DNA of 22,301 nt from UBA9715 sp003452695 (GCA_946625225.1 CAMOTA010000039.1:1-22301), one strand, 5' to 3'. Shown: positions 1 to 11,000, counted from the stretch's first letter. Translations and numbers: made by a program. The notes: generated from the sequence alone by a model not told the origin.

Positions 1-819
1 GAGTACGACCCGGCCAAGACCGCCGGCGAAACCATTGCGGCTGCGAGCGAGGCAGCGGCTGCGGCGGCTGCCGATGAGGCGCTTGCCAAGGCGTCATGCG
101 AAGCAGCTGGCATCGAGTACGACCCCGGCAAGACGGCAGCCGAGAACCTGGCAGCGGCCAACGGCGCAGCCAAGGCGGCTTGCGAGGCGGCAGGCGTTGC
201 CTACGACCCGGAGAAGACGGCGGCTGAGAACCTGGCGGCGGCTAGCACCGCGAACGCTTCCGCCAAGGCGGCAGCAGAGGCAGCGGCCAAGAAGACCGAT
301 CTGAGCAAGGCCACGGTTGGGGTCACGAAGATGCTGTACACGGGCAAGGCGCTTGCGCCCAAGGTGGTCGTTACGTACGATGGCAAGACGCTTGTCCAGG
401 ACACGGACTACACTCTTACCTATGCGAACAACAAGAATGCGGGCACGGGCGTGGCCATCGTCACGGGCAAGGGCAGCTATACCGGCGCTACGTTCAAGAC
501 GTTCACCATAGCCAAGGCCAAGAACACGATGACGGCCAAGGCGAAGAAGACGCTTGCAGTGAAGGCATCGAAGCTTGCGAGCAAGGACGTGAACATCAAG
601 AAGGGCAAGGCGTTCAAGGTGGCCAAGGCCAAGGGCGCTGTTACCTTCAAGAAGACGAAGGGCAACAAGAAGATCACCGTGTCCGAAAAGGGCAAGATCA
701 CCTTGGCGAAGGGCCTTGCGAAGGGCACCTACAAGGTGAAGGTGAAGGTGAAGGCGGCAGGCAACGCCAATTACAAGGCGAAGGCCAAGGCCATCACCCT
801 GAAGATTAAGGTGAAGTAG
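1..819 (+). CDS. C-terminal part of a surface protein with Ala-rich helical repeats and Ig-like, Lys-rich tail (5' end outside window)
   Basis: The reading frame is open from base 1, so the N-terminus is missing; it ends at TAG 817-819 (272 residues visible). Residues 1-99 are Ala/Glu/Lys-rich and contain three units that each begin Y-D-P-x-K-T-A, spaced 38 then 28 residues apart, probably helical or coiled-coil. Residues ~100-170 form an Ig-like/MBG-type beta module (YTGKALAPKV, DTDYTLTY and GKGSYTG are visible), of a kind frequent in surface proteins of Firmicutes and Coriobacteria. Residues ~175-272 are very rich in lysine (KVKVKVKAAGN near the end) and resemble a known lysine-rich Ig-like terminal module. 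No LPXTG motif or C-terminal membrane anchor is present. I infer a cell-surface or wall-associated protein; its ligand is unknown. The gene is followed by an intrinsic terminator, so it is probably transcribed separately from the next gene. Confidence 0.85.
   Translation, partial: EYDPAKTAGETIAAASEAAAAAAADEALAKASCEAAGIEYDPGKTAAENLAAANGAAKAACEAAGVAYDPEKTAAENLAAASTANASAKAAAEAAAKKTDLSKATVGVTKMLYTGKALAPKVVVTYDGKTLVQDTDYTLTYANNKNAGTGVAIVTGKGSYTGATFKTFTIAKAKNTMTAKAKKTLAVKASKLASKDVNIKKGKAFKVAKAKGAVTFKKTKGNKKITVSEKGKITLAKGLAKGTYKVKVKVKAAGNANYKAKAKAITLKIKVK
4..297 (+). repeat. Three Y-D-P-x-K-T-A helical protein repeats
   Basis: The units start at tac codons at 4, 118 and 202. Each encodes YDP-x-KTA followed by a run rich in Ala, Glu and Lys; the second and third both read KTAAENLAAA. 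Units one to two are spaced by 38 codons because of extra Ala-rich residues, and units two to three by 28 codons, four heptads. The array probably continues upstream of the window. Confidence 0.75.
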
Positions 820-871
820 CCTTTCTCCTCCGTTGATGGGGGGCGCCTGCGAAGGCGCCTCCGCGAAGCCA

Positions 872-910
872 AACCCGGGCCGGGCATGTTCCTGGCCCGG
901 GTTTTGTTTT
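872..910 (+). terminator. Intrinsic terminator after the first surface-protein gene
   Basis: A perfect 10-bp stem (872-881 with 894-903, AACCCGGGCC/GGCCCGGGTT) with a 12-nt loop is followed by TTGTTTT at 904-910. It lies 52 bp after the stop codon, as expected for a Rho-independent terminator. Confidence 0.9.
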
Positions 911-918
911 CCATTGCC

Positions 919-988
919 TGAATAGGACTGCCAGGTCGCTTTATTCAAAGCCGCGGCTTTGAATAAAGCGACCTGGCAGTCCTATTCA
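919..988. repeat. Perfect 70-bp palindrome, copy 1
   Basis: Bases 919-953 are the exact reverse complement of 954-988, centred on CCGCGG (951-956). Each arm carries a 29-bp unit itself bounded by inverted hexamers TGAATA and TATTCA (919-947 and 960-988), separated by a 12-bp palindromic core. A second copy lies at 18533-18602. It sits between a terminator and the next gene's promoter, so it is intergenic. No transposase is nearby. It could extrude a cruciform or form a long RNA hairpin; its nature is unknown. Confidence 0.95.
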
Positions 989-1031
989 AAGATGCTGACT
1001 GCATGTTCAAGGAGAAATATAGTGGAAAGAG

Positions 1032-1037
1032 TATAAT
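1032..1037 (+). promoter_or_regulatory. Putative -10 box for the 1287-residue surface protein
   Basis: A consensus TATAAT lies in a locally AT-rich stretch 52 bp upstream of the chosen ATG. No good -35 hexamer is visible at 16-18 bp spacing, so the call rests on the -10 box and its position. Confidence 0.45.
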
Positions 1038-1089
1038 TGCACTCAAGGATGATTAGCGTGCCGTGTTCGAGGGCAGAAGCGAGGTCACA

Positions 1090-4000
1090 ATGGATTCCCG
1101 AATGAAAAGATTTCGCAGGACGGCGGCCGCCAAGCTGTGCGCGACTGCGGCGTTTGCAGTGTGCCTGTTGGCCCTGCAGGTTGCGCTGTGCTGGCCAGGT
1201 GCGTGCGAGGCGTGGGCGGACGGCACGTTTGCCGCCGATTATGCAAACCCCCAACGAGGCACCGAGCAGGCACCGTATCGCATAGCCAGCGAACAGGACC
1301 TGCGCGATTTTGCAAAGGTCGTGAACGGGGCCGAGCCCGCAAGCGGCGCATGGGTGGCCACCGGCAGCGCGCCGGACGCCCTGGCAGGCAAGTTCGTAAG
1401 CCTGGAGTCGGACATCGTCTTGGAACAGGCGGCCGTGCCCATCGGCATCGGGTCGAACGCGACCACGGCCGGCCCCGCTGCCCGCAGCTTCAGCGGCACC
1501 TTCTTGGGAAACAACCATACCATCGGCAACTGGTATGCCACCGCTGCAACGAACCCCGTGTTCGGCGACAACAGCAACGAAATCGCAGCGACGAAACATG
1601 CGGCGGGCGCCTACAGCGCGCCGTTCGGTGCCGTTGCGGGCGCCGCCATACACGACCTGAACGTTGCGCTGAAGCCGGATGCGACCTATGCGGCATCGAA
1701 TGTGGCGGGGCTCGTGGCGTTCGTCGGCAAGGGGACGACGACCATCGAGCGCTGCTCGGTCGTGGGCGACCTGTCGGTCGTGGGCGACCACGTGGGCGGG
1801 CTCGTGGCAAGCTTCTGCACGGATTACGGTTCCGTGGGCACGGCGCAGCTCGTGGTGGCGCGTTGCTTCCACGTGGGCGACATAGCCGCCACGGGCAGCG
1901 CTGCGGGCGGCATCGTGGGATACATCGGCGCTGCGGGCGTGTCGGTGGCCGAGACCTACCAGCATGGCAACGTTGCCAGCACGAAGGCCGGCACGCAGTA
2001 CTTTCCCAGCGAGAACTACTGGGGCGCCATCGTGGGTTCGGGCGGAACGTACGCCACGCGCCTTACCGGTTGCGTTGCCAGCCAGGATGCGCAGCTCCAC
2101 GCGGCCAACGCGACGAGGGTTACGCTTACGGGCTGCCTGGCGGGCGTGACAGATTGGGATTCCGACGACGTGAAGGCCGCGCTCGGCGGCGAGTCGGGTG
2201 CTTTCGACTTCAGCGCCACCCAGGGCGGCACGCTGCCTCCTCCGTTCAAGAGCGATGCCGTGACCAAGATAGCTCACGGCATCGGGTTCGCGAAGGGCGC
2301 GGATGGCGTGTCCGGCATGTTGCCCACGGTCGATCCGGCAACCGAGGGTACGGTCATAGCCCTGCCGGGCGCGGGGTCGGGATCGTCGGCGCTGTCGCGC
2401 AACGGCTTCGATTTCGCGGGATGGCTGCGCACCGACGTGGACGACGATGCCACCGTGTATGCGGCGGGGGACCCGTTTACCATGCCCGATTGCGCGGTCG
2501 AGTTCACGGCGCAATGGACGCCGCGCCAGGCGACCGTGTTCACGACCGAGGACCAGTTGCGCGATTTCGCTATAAGCGTGAACGCGGGAACGCTGAGCAC
2601 CGCCGGCAACGTGTATGCGCTCGGGTCCGACATATCGCTGGAACAGGACTTCGTGCCCATCGGCGCGCCGGGCCACGAGTTCCGGGGCGTCTTCCGGGGC
2701 GACGGGCACGTGGTGCGCGGCCTGAAAGTGTCTGGCGACTCGGCTGCGAGCAGCTCCACCGCATCGGCGGCGGGCCTGTTCGGCAGCGTGCGCGGCGCGG
2801 TAATCGATAACCTGGGCGTGGAATGCGCCATAGATGCAGCTTCCTGCGACTATGCGGGCGGCCTGGTGGGCCAGGCCAGCGGCGCGTACTCGGCGAGCGC
2901 CGACGACCTTACTCGCATTACCGGGTGTTTCGTCCGCGGGTCGGTGAAGGGCGGAACGTATGTGGGCGGCCTGGTGGGCTCTGCCACGTTCACGGTAATC
3001 CAGGATTGCTATGCCAGCGGCAGCGTGGTATGCGCGAGCAGCCTTTCCAAGGCGGCGGTGGGCGGCCTGGTGGGCAACTTGGTGCGCGGCGCCTCGCACA
3101 GCGTGGCGCCGGGTGCGTACATCTTGGGCGCATCGTATGCGGCGTGCGAAGTGCTGGCCACCGCCGGCGCGGTGTCGAAGGGTGCGCTCGTCGGCCGCGC
3201 CTATTCGGTGAACGATGAAACGCTGAACGCCGATGTGCAGTGGCCCCTGTTCTCCAACGTATGGGCGCTTGATTCCACGGCGCCTGCGTACACGTTCGGC
3301 GCAGGCGGCTCGGAAATGGCGGGCACGCCCGTGGCCGCTGCCGTTTCGGCGGGCATGACCATGAATGCAGCCGCATTGTCCGGGGCTGCGGGCACGCTGG
3401 GCGCGGGCTTCAAGGACGATGCGCAGAGTGCGCTCTTGCAGGCGAACGGCGGTTTCCCGGTGCTTTCCTGGGAACCTGCGTTGAAGGCGGGCAAGCTGCA
3501 GCTGTTCGTGGTGCCGCACACGGCCTCCGTCGTCGTTGCCGACGATGCGACGGGCGCCGAGCTGGACGTTGCCAGCCTAACGCATGTTGAAGTGGACGGC
3601 CAGACCGCGGCCGCCTTCACGTATTCCACCGTGTCGTCGCATGCGTACACGGCGCACATCGAAGCCGAAGGCTTCGAGCCGGCCACCGAGCGCATCGCGG
3701 CAAGCGAATCGCCCGTTTCGCGCACCGTGCTGCTGCAGCTGGCCGCGTATGCCATACGCTACGAGAAAGCCGGCGCACGCTGGGCGGCGGGCTTCGTTCC
3801 CACCATGACGTACACGGCGAAAAGCGCGGATATCGCCCTGCCCACGGCAGACCAGATGGTTTGGGACGGATACCGCTTCCTGGGCTGGCACGCCGCCCGC
3901 GATTTCTCCGACGATGCGCTCGACGCGCTTCCTGCAGGCTCGACCGGCGACAAGGTGTTCTATGCCAAATGGGAAAACATCGCCGCTGCCGAAGAGGCGC

Positions 4001-4953
4001 AGGAGCGCGCGCAGGCGCAGGATGCGCTGCAGGACGCTCAGGACGCGCTGGTCGCCTATGCCGTCAGCGCGGACGGCTCCGACGTGGCGCCGGGCACGCC
4101 CTGGGTAACACAGGAGATGCGGGATGCCGTGCTGCGTGCACGAGCCGCCCTGCAGCAGCTGGTCGACAGCGATGCGGCAAGCGCCGAAGAGGTGCGCGTC
4201 GCCCGAGAGGCGCTGGTCCGGGCGCTGGCCGATTTGGCAGCTTCGGCGCAGGACGGGACCAAGGCCGATGCTGACGGTGGCGAAGATGCGGGTGGGTCCG
4301 CTCCGTCGGCGGACTCGGGCACGGGCGATGCCGATACTGGCGGCGGGCCCGGCCCGTCGGGTGATCCGGATGCGGGCGGCGGATCCGCTGCGTCGGCCGT
4401 GCGGAAGGGTGCTACCTTCAAGGTGGGCGGTATGGCCTACGTTGTGACCAAGATGCCAAGTGCGAAGGCCGCAGGTGCCGTGAAGCTCGTGCGGGCGCGC
4501 AATGCTGCAACCGTGGCGGTTCCCGCAAGCATCCGGCTTGCCGACAACCGTGCCTATCGTGTGACCGTTGTGGCGACCGGTGCCTTCAAGGGGCTTTCCA
4601 AAGTGCGCGCGGTAATGCTGGGCAAGAACGTGGCCACCGTGCAGACGAAGGCGCTGCGCAACCTGAAGAACCTGACGCGCATCGTCGTCGGCGCGGGCGT
4701 GCGGAGCCTGCAGAAATCCGCGTTCTTCAAGACGCCCAAGCTGAAAACGCTTGTCGTGAAGTCGACGAAGCTGAAGAAGGTCACGGTGAAGGCCGCCCTG
4801 AAGGGGTCCAAGCTGAAGCGGGCCATAACGATAAAGGCGCCCAAGGCGGCACGCGCCAAGTACCGCCGGGCTTTCACGAAGGCGAACCTGAAAAGCCCGA
4901 AACCTGTGGCCCTGAAACTGGGCGTCGGTATCATGGGCGGCAGCGCCGCATAG
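1090..4953 (+). CDS. Secreted modular surface protein: GLUG repeats, InlB-type repeats, FIVAR-like helical domain, basic LRR C-terminus
   Basis: 1287 residues from ATG 1090, preceded by GAGGT at 1081-1085. An upstream in-frame GTG (1063) is possible, but the ATG gives a classic signal peptide: basic MDSRMKRFRR, a hydrophobic stretch, then cleavage near AWA-DG (~residue 41). Order: first GLUG-type module (~47-385; GGLVASF, AGGIVGYIG); InlB/Listeria-Bacteroides-type repeat (~394-478; GFDFAGWL, FTAQW); second GLUG module (~482-794; AGGLVGQ, VGGLVGS, VGGLVGN); a PEGA-like beta domain (~798-885); a second InlB-type repeat (~885-964; GYRFLGWH, VFYAKW); a FIVAR-like helical segment (~966-1052); an acidic Gly/Asp/Ser linker (~1053-1104); and a BspA-like LRR domain (~1106-1287) rich in Lys/Arg. 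These families are typical of adhesins and wall proteins. No sortase motif is present. The LRR tail is homologous to that of the next gene, 62 bp downstream. The role is inferred as surface adhesion or scaffold. Confidence 0.9.
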   Translation: MDSRMKRFRRTAAAKLCATAAFAVCLLALQVALCWPGACEAWADGTFAADYANPQRGTEQAPYRIASEQDLRDFAKVVNGAEPASGAWVATGSAPDALAGKFVSLESDIVLEQAAVPIGIGSNATTAGPAARSFSGTFLGNNHTIGNWYATAATNPVFGDNSNEIAATKHAAGAYSAPFGAVAGAAIHDLNVALKPDATYAASNVAGLVAFVGKGTTTIERCSVVGDLSVVGDHVGGLVASFCTDYGSVGTAQLVVARCFHVGDIAATGSAAGGIVGYIGAAGVSVAETYQHGNVASTKAGTQYFPSENYWGAIVGSGGTYATRLTGCVASQDAQLHAANATRVTLTGCLAGVTDWDSDDVKAALGGESGAFDFSATQGGTLPPPFKSDAVTKIAHGIGFAKGADGVSGMLPTVDPATEGTVIALPGAGSGSSALSRNGFDFAGWLRTDVDDDATVYAAGDPFTMPDCAVEFTAQWTPRQATVFTTEDQLRDFAISVNAGTLSTAGNVYALGSDISLEQDFVPIGAPGHEFRGVFRGDGHVVRGLKVSGDSAASSSTASAAGLFGSVRGAVIDNLGVECAIDAASCDYAGGLVGQASGAYSASADDLTRITGCFVRGSVKGGTYVGGLVGSATFTVIQDCYASGSVVCASSLSKAAVGGLVGNLVRGASHSVAPGAYILGASYAACEVLATAGAVSKGALVGRAYSVNDETLNADVQWPLFSNVWALDSTAPAYTFGAGGSEMAGTPVAAAVSAGMTMNAAALSGAAGTLGAGFKDDAQSALLQANGGFPVLSWEPALKAGKLQLFVVPHTASVVVADDATGAELDVASLTHVEVDGQTAAAFTYSTVSSHAYTAHIEAEGFEPATERIAASESPVSRTVLLQLAAYAIRYEKAGARWAAGFVPTMTYTAKSADIALPTADQMVWDGYRFLGWHAARDFSDDALDALPAGSTGDKVFYAKWENIAAAEEAQERAQAQDALQDAQDALVAYAVSADGSDVAPGTPWVTQEMRDAVLRARAALQQLVDSDAASAEEVRVAREALVRALADLAASAQDGTKADADGGEDAGGSAPSADSGTGDADTGGGPGPSGDPDAGGGSAASAVRKGATFKVGGMAYVVTKMPSAKAAGAVKLVRARNAATVAVPASIRLADNRAYRVTVVATGAFKGLSKVRAVMLGKNVATVQTKALRNLKNLTRIVVGAGVRSLQKSAFFKTPKLKTLVVKSTKLKKVTVKAALKGSKLKRAITIKAPKAARAKYRRAFTKANLKSPKPVALKLGVGIMGGSAA

Positions 4954-4969
4954 GCAATCGAGCAACACT

Positions 4970-4989
4970 GCGCCCGGGCATCCGGGCGC
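4970..4989 (+). other. GC-rich hairpin between the two large surface-protein genes
   Basis: An 8-bp stem (4970-4977 with 4982-4989) closes the tetraloop GCAT in the 62-bp gap. There is no U-tract, so it is not a standard terminator. The two genes could be co-transcribed, with the hairpin acting as an mRNA processing or partial attenuation site; this is inference. Confidence 0.5.
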
Positions 4990-5015
4990 CGTAACACGGC
5001 CGAACGGGGGATACT

Positions 5016-8000
5016 ATGAAGATGACGAACGGAAACCGACGTGCGGGGCGCCTGGTCGCAGGCGTGCTGGCGGCAGTGGCGGCGCTGGCTATCGGCGTGT
5101 TCGCCTGGCAGGGGGCGCCGGCACCCGAAAGCGCAACGGCACCGGGCGGCACTGGGCCGCTCGGTGCGGAATCGGCGTTGCCGACGCGTTCCGACGAGGT
5201 GCCGACCGGTGCGGCATCGCTGTTCCAGCCCGAATCGGCCGAACAGCTATCCGACGTCATGCACATAGCCAAGGCGGACGGCGTGCCGGTGTGCATAGAC
5301 GATGTGCCCGCAAGCGCCTACAGCGGTTTCCTGTTCCAGCCCGCCCCGGCATCGGCGAGTGCCGGCGATGTGTCGGCAAAGGTGCAGGAGGCGGTGGAAG
5401 CCGGGCTGGTGCGGCCCGTGCAGGGCGGCATCTACGCCGTGGACTCGCTGGACACCTTGGCCGGGCTGTTCACGTCCGACCAGCTGGCCTACGTCGAGCC
5501 GAACTTCAGGCTGTACCTGACCGAGGACGTGCAGGCCAGCTCCGCGTTGCGCACGCAGGCACTGGGCGTGCGGGGGGGCACGGGTGCCAACCCCGCGCCC
5601 GACTGGCCGCCGAACGACCCGCAGTACGCATCGGGCAAGCTGTTCAACCTGGACATGCTGAACGTGCGGGGCGCGTGGGAGGCGGGCCTCGACGGCGATG
5701 TGTACGTGTATAACGGCAAGCCCGTGCGCGCCGACGAAGATGGCAACGCTGTGCCGGTGAAGGTGGCTATCATCGACACCGGCCTGTTCGGCACGGGCAG
5801 CACCGATACGGTGCGCCACGAGGACCTGAACTACGACAACATCGTGCCCGGCTATAACTTCATAGCCGGCACCGAGGGCAATGCTCCCGACGCCCACGGC
5901 CATGGCACGTTCGTGGCGGGCCTTATCGCGGGACAGGTGAACAACGAAAAGGGCGTGGCGGGCGCCATGCCCGGGGTCGTGCTCGTTCCCGAGAAGGTGT
6001 TCGACACGGGCAGCGCTTCTACCGAAGACGTGATCAGCGCCATCTATCATGCCACCGACACGATGCACGTGGATGTGATTAACATGTCGCTCGGCGGCGA
6101 GTACAACGAGCGCTCGTTGGAAACTGCGTGCGACCATGCCGTGTCGCAGGGCGTGCTCGTGGTGGCTTCCGCCGGCAACGACGGCGTTTCCACGCCGAAC
6201 TATCCGGCTGCCTACGACAGCGTGGTCGGCGTGGCGTCGGTGAACAGCTCCAAGGTGCGGTCCAGCTGGAGCCAGTACGGCAAGAGCGTGTTCGTTACCG
6301 CGCCCGGCGAATCGGTGACCAGCACCTATAAGGACGGCCCCGATTCGTATTACACGGCGTCGGGCACGTCCTTTTCCGGCCCCGAGGTGGCGGCGCTTGC
6401 GGCCATGTGCAAATCGGTGTATCCCGACATAGACCAGGACACGTTCAAGCAGTTCCTGGTCGATACCAGCGAGGACCTGGGCGCGCGCGGCTACGACGAC
6501 TACTATGGCTATGGACTGGTCGATTTCACGGCCATGGCACAGGCCGTGCTGCAAAGCCAGGTGCTTCCGTGGTACCACGTGTCGTTCAGCCTTGCAGACG
6601 AGGCAGGTCACGCCATTCAGGATGCGACCGTGCGGCTGCAGGCGGCCGAGGACATTGCCTGGGAACAGAGCGAGGAAGGCGTGCAGCCGGCATTCGAGGC
6701 CGGCAGCCTTGCTCGGGGCCAGGTCGTGCAAGCGGCTTCCGACGGCACCTACGCCGTGCACCGCGGCAGCTATGCCTACACCGTTTCCAAAGAGGGCTAT
6801 TACACGGTTTCCGGCACCTTCAAGACCTATACCGAGAACCAGTCGGTGAACTTGCAGCTGCTCGACGCCTACGAGACCACGGTGCGCGTGGTCGATTCGG
6901 CGGGCAGCCCCATTGCCGCGGCCGAGCTGGAAGTGTCGGGAAGCCGCGTGGAGCAACCCAAGCGCTCGGACGCGCAGGCGGCCACGAGCGTCTTCGACTT
7001 GGCCAGCGGAATCTACAGCTATGCGGCGCATGCCGAAGGCTACGAGGCAGCCGACGGCACCTTCATGGTGCAGCGTCAGGCCAAGAGCATCGATGCCGTG
7101 CTGTATGCGGCATCGGAGCTGCGCACCGTGCGCTTCTCCTTTGCGGATGCCGCCGACGACCGTGTGCTTGCATCGGGTGTCGGGCTGGTCGTGTCGGATG
7201 AGAGCGGGGTTACGGTGGCGCCGCAGGCCGATTGCTCGTATCGGCTTGCCGTGGGCAGGCACTACACGGCGCGCGCGTCGAAGGCGGGCTACGAGGACGG
7301 CAGCCTTGCGTTCACGGTGGGCGACGACGCCGAGCAGCACCAGCAGGTCCGCCTGACCGCCGCGCGCAACACCTATACCTTCAACGTGGTGGACGAAGCG
7401 GGCAAGGCCGTGGCATCGGCGCAGGTGAAGGTGGCCGACGCCGATGGCCAGCGGGTGGAAGCGCGTGCGGACAACCCGTTGCGTTTCAGCCTGACGCAAG
7501 GTTCCTATACCTTCGAGGCAACGGCAGCGGGCTACGAGCCCAAGACGGGCAGCTTCGAGGTGGCAACCGAATCGCACACGCTGACCGTCGTGCTTGCGGC
7601 GATGCCCCACAGGGTTGCCTTCGCCGTTTCGGACGGCGGCACGGGCGCCGCCTTGGAAGGCGCTTCCATAAAGGTGTCCACGTCCACGGCGCTGCGGGCA
7701 CTGCCCGCCGAGGCCGATGGAACGTGGCTGCTTTCGCCCGGCGATTACCGCTACACGGTGTACAAGGACGGCTACCAGGCTGCCCAGGGCACCTTTGCCG
7801 TGGCGGGCGAGGACCTAGTGGTGCAGGTGGAGCTGGCCGCGAAGGACGCCTCGGAAGTGTCGTTCGCGGGCGGCTCGGGAACGCCCGACGACCCCTATCT
7901 CATCGCGAACGAGGAACAGCTGCGCTATCTGGCCGAGCAGACCGCCGTGGTGCGCATGACCAGCACGTCGGCCGAGACGAACAAACGCGAGACCCTGGGC

Positions 8001-11000
8001 GGGTGCTATCTGCTGGTCGACGACATACACCTCGAAAGCGGCGACTGGCTGCCCATCGGCAATGCCGAGTTCACTTCGAATTGCGTCAGTTTCTCGGGCA
8101 CCTTCGATGGCGGCGGGCACACGGTAAGCGGCGTGCACATCGACCAACCCGATTGGGACTACCAGGGCTTCTTCGGATATGTCGTGGGCGCAACGATAAC
8201 GAACCTTTCCGTTGAAGGGTCGGTGACGGGCCGCAGCTACGTGGGCGGCATCGTGGGAGGCGTGCAGTACACGCACAGCAGCCTGTATGGCGACTATTCC
8301 ACCGACCCCACCCGTATCGAACAATGCGCATCGCGGGTGGCGGTGAACGGCCATTACGCCGTCGGCGGCATCGTGGGGTCGTCTCAGGCAAGCGATTGGG
8401 ACATAAACGGCACCTGGTACGATGCGGGCACGGCGGCGGGCATCGAGATAGTGCGCTGCTGCAACGAGGGGCACGTGACGGCAGCTGTGGGCGGCACGTT
8501 CGGCAAGAGCGACAGCGCGGCTGGCGGCATCGTGGGCTCGGCGCAGCAAAACATCATAACCGACTGCTACAACAAAGGCGCGGTCGAGGCGGGCTATTGC
8601 GCGGGCGGCCTGGTGGGCAATGCGCGCACGAACCTGATATCCACATCCTACAATGCAGGCATGGTTGCGCAGTATTCCACCGGGGCGGGCTATGCCGGCA
8701 CGGCGGGCGGCCTGGTCGGGCGCTCGTACTATAATGCGGTGACCGACAGCTTCTTCCTGGCGCGTCCGGGCAACACCGGCACGGGATACTACGGCGATTG
8801 CGACACGGCATCGCGTTTCTCCAACTGCGCCGAGGTGGCGCACGCCGAAGCGTACCGCACCCAGTCGTTCGTCGATCGGCTGAACACGAACACGACGACC
8901 GGCGCCATCGGCAGCTCGTTCAAGCTGGGCCGCAACTATCCCCTGTTGTCCTGGCAGGTGGAAGAGGGCGCCTTGCTTGCCCCCGAACCGCATGTGGTGG
9001 AGCATCCGCGCAGCGTGCAGGCCGCCGATGCCTACAAGGTGGGCCAAGAGCCGCAGGCGCTCGTGGCGCGCATCGACGAGGTCGAAGCGGATGGCACGGT
9101 CACCTGGGCGTGGTATGCGGGGTCGCTGCCCAACGGCGCCGATGCGCGGGCGGTCGAAGGCGCCGTGGGCACGGGCACGGTGGCCAGCCTGGCACCCGTC
9201 ACCGACGATTCCGCACGCGGGCCGCGCTACTACTACTGCGTGTTCACGAACACGGTCAGCGACACGGAGGGGCGATCCGACGAGGCCAGCGCCGCCACCG
9301 ATGCGGCCGTGGTGTACGTGCGCTCCGACGCCGACGCGCATGCGCCGTCCATCCGGCGCCTGAACCCGTCCAGTACGCAGGATGTGAACCTGTCGCTTAC
9401 CGTGAAGCAGGGGTCAGATTTGGAGCTTTCGGTAACTGCCGATGTGGACGACGGGGGAGTCCTGTCCTATCAGTGGTATCGGTCGCCCACGGGAGCCGGC
9501 TCGGGAACGCCGATTGCCGATGCAACTCGGGCCACCTACGACGCCGACACATCGTCGATTGCCCGTATGTACTACTACGTGGAAGTTACCAACACAACCG
9601 AGCCGGGCAACGCCACTTCGGTGAAGTCCGACTGGATTGCCGTCGACGTTACGGAATACACCATCGATGGCTTGGACGACCTGTTGGCGTTTCGCACGGC
9701 TGTGAACGGTGGCGCCAACGATTTTTCGGGGCAAATCGTATATCTTACCTGCGATATCGATATCCCGGCCGGCATGGACTGGACGCCCATCGGCACGCCG
9801 GAGCACCCGTTCCGCGGCGTGTTCAAGGGCGGGACGGGCGAAGCCGGCAGCCAGCCCTCGACCATCGTCGCCCATCGCGTTACGGGCCTTTCAATAGACG
9901 GCGATGCACACGGCAACGCATATTTGGGGATGTTCGGCTATACGCAGGATGCCAGCATATACGACCTGGTGGTGGGCGGTGCCATTAGGGGAGCCTCTAA
10001 CATAACGGCGGGATTGCTCGTGGGCTATGCGGGCGCCTACGTGGGCAACGCCAGCATCGAGAACTGCGCTACGCTGGCGGGGTCGAGCGTAGAGGGGAAG
10101 TACCAGATAGGCGGTCTTGTTGGTGCCACGGGTGCGCAGATGCTGTGTGTGGCCAACCACGCCGACGTGCATGCACGCGCCTACGTGCCGACCGACGATG
10201 ACAAGCGTGTGACCACCCGCTACGTGAAATCTGTCGGTGGAGTGGTGGGCTACAACAACTATTCCATCGTGGCGTGCGCGTACAACACCGGTACGGTAAC
10301 GGTGGACGCGCGCGGAGACGACGACGGCACCGTGTGCGCCGAATGCGTCGGCGGCGTTGCGGGCTACTTGGGCTACTATGCGGGCATCGCGTCGGCCTTC
10401 AACGCAGGGGCCGTATCGGTCGGCAGCTTGTCGGAAAGCGCGGTCGCCGATTCCAAGAGCACCCAGTGCGCGGGCGCCGTTGCGGGCTACGTGTCCAGCG
10501 GCATGGCCAATCTTCACTACCTGGAGGGCAGCTTCGGCAACGGCACGAACAATTCCAGTTCGTACGACTATGCCGATTACCATTCGCTGCAGTTCATGAA
10601 GACGGCCTACTTCGCGAACATGATGAACACGGGGTCGTCCGGCTATCCGACGACCCAGTTCGTGCAATCGGCCAACGGGGTGCCGCACCTTGCCTGGGAA
10701 GACGACGTGGACGACGGCGATGCGGCTATCCGCAGTGCAGAGCCATGGATAACCGACGTGCTATCGCAGGACCTGCCCGACCTGGCAAGCACCTGGAAGG
10801 GGTTGTACTTCCAAAATGGCACGGCACGGCCCATCTACGTGGTCGTCGATTCGCCCGATGGGGGCGTGCTCACGTATGTCTGGCAACGGCGCGCGGTGGT
10901 CGGGGATGGCGTAGAGCGTAGCGCCGACGAAGGCTGGGAAGACATACCCGGTTCGGCGGGCACCGTGCCCGTCGAAGGCGAGGAGGCGGGCAGGGCGGCC

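Noticed and set aside
1137..2810. 557-residue + strand frame overlapping the 1287-residue surface protein
   Set aside because: Arg/Gly-rich low-complexity translation with no recognisable domain; it is an out-of-frame shadow of the GLUG protein, which has a signal peptide and domain structure.
982..3519. 845-residue open frame on the - strand, and similar ones at 5247-7610 and 10761-13403
   Set aside because: They lie opposite clearly real modular surface proteins, have Arg/His/Ala-rich composition without domains or ribosome sites, and result from high GC at third codon positions.
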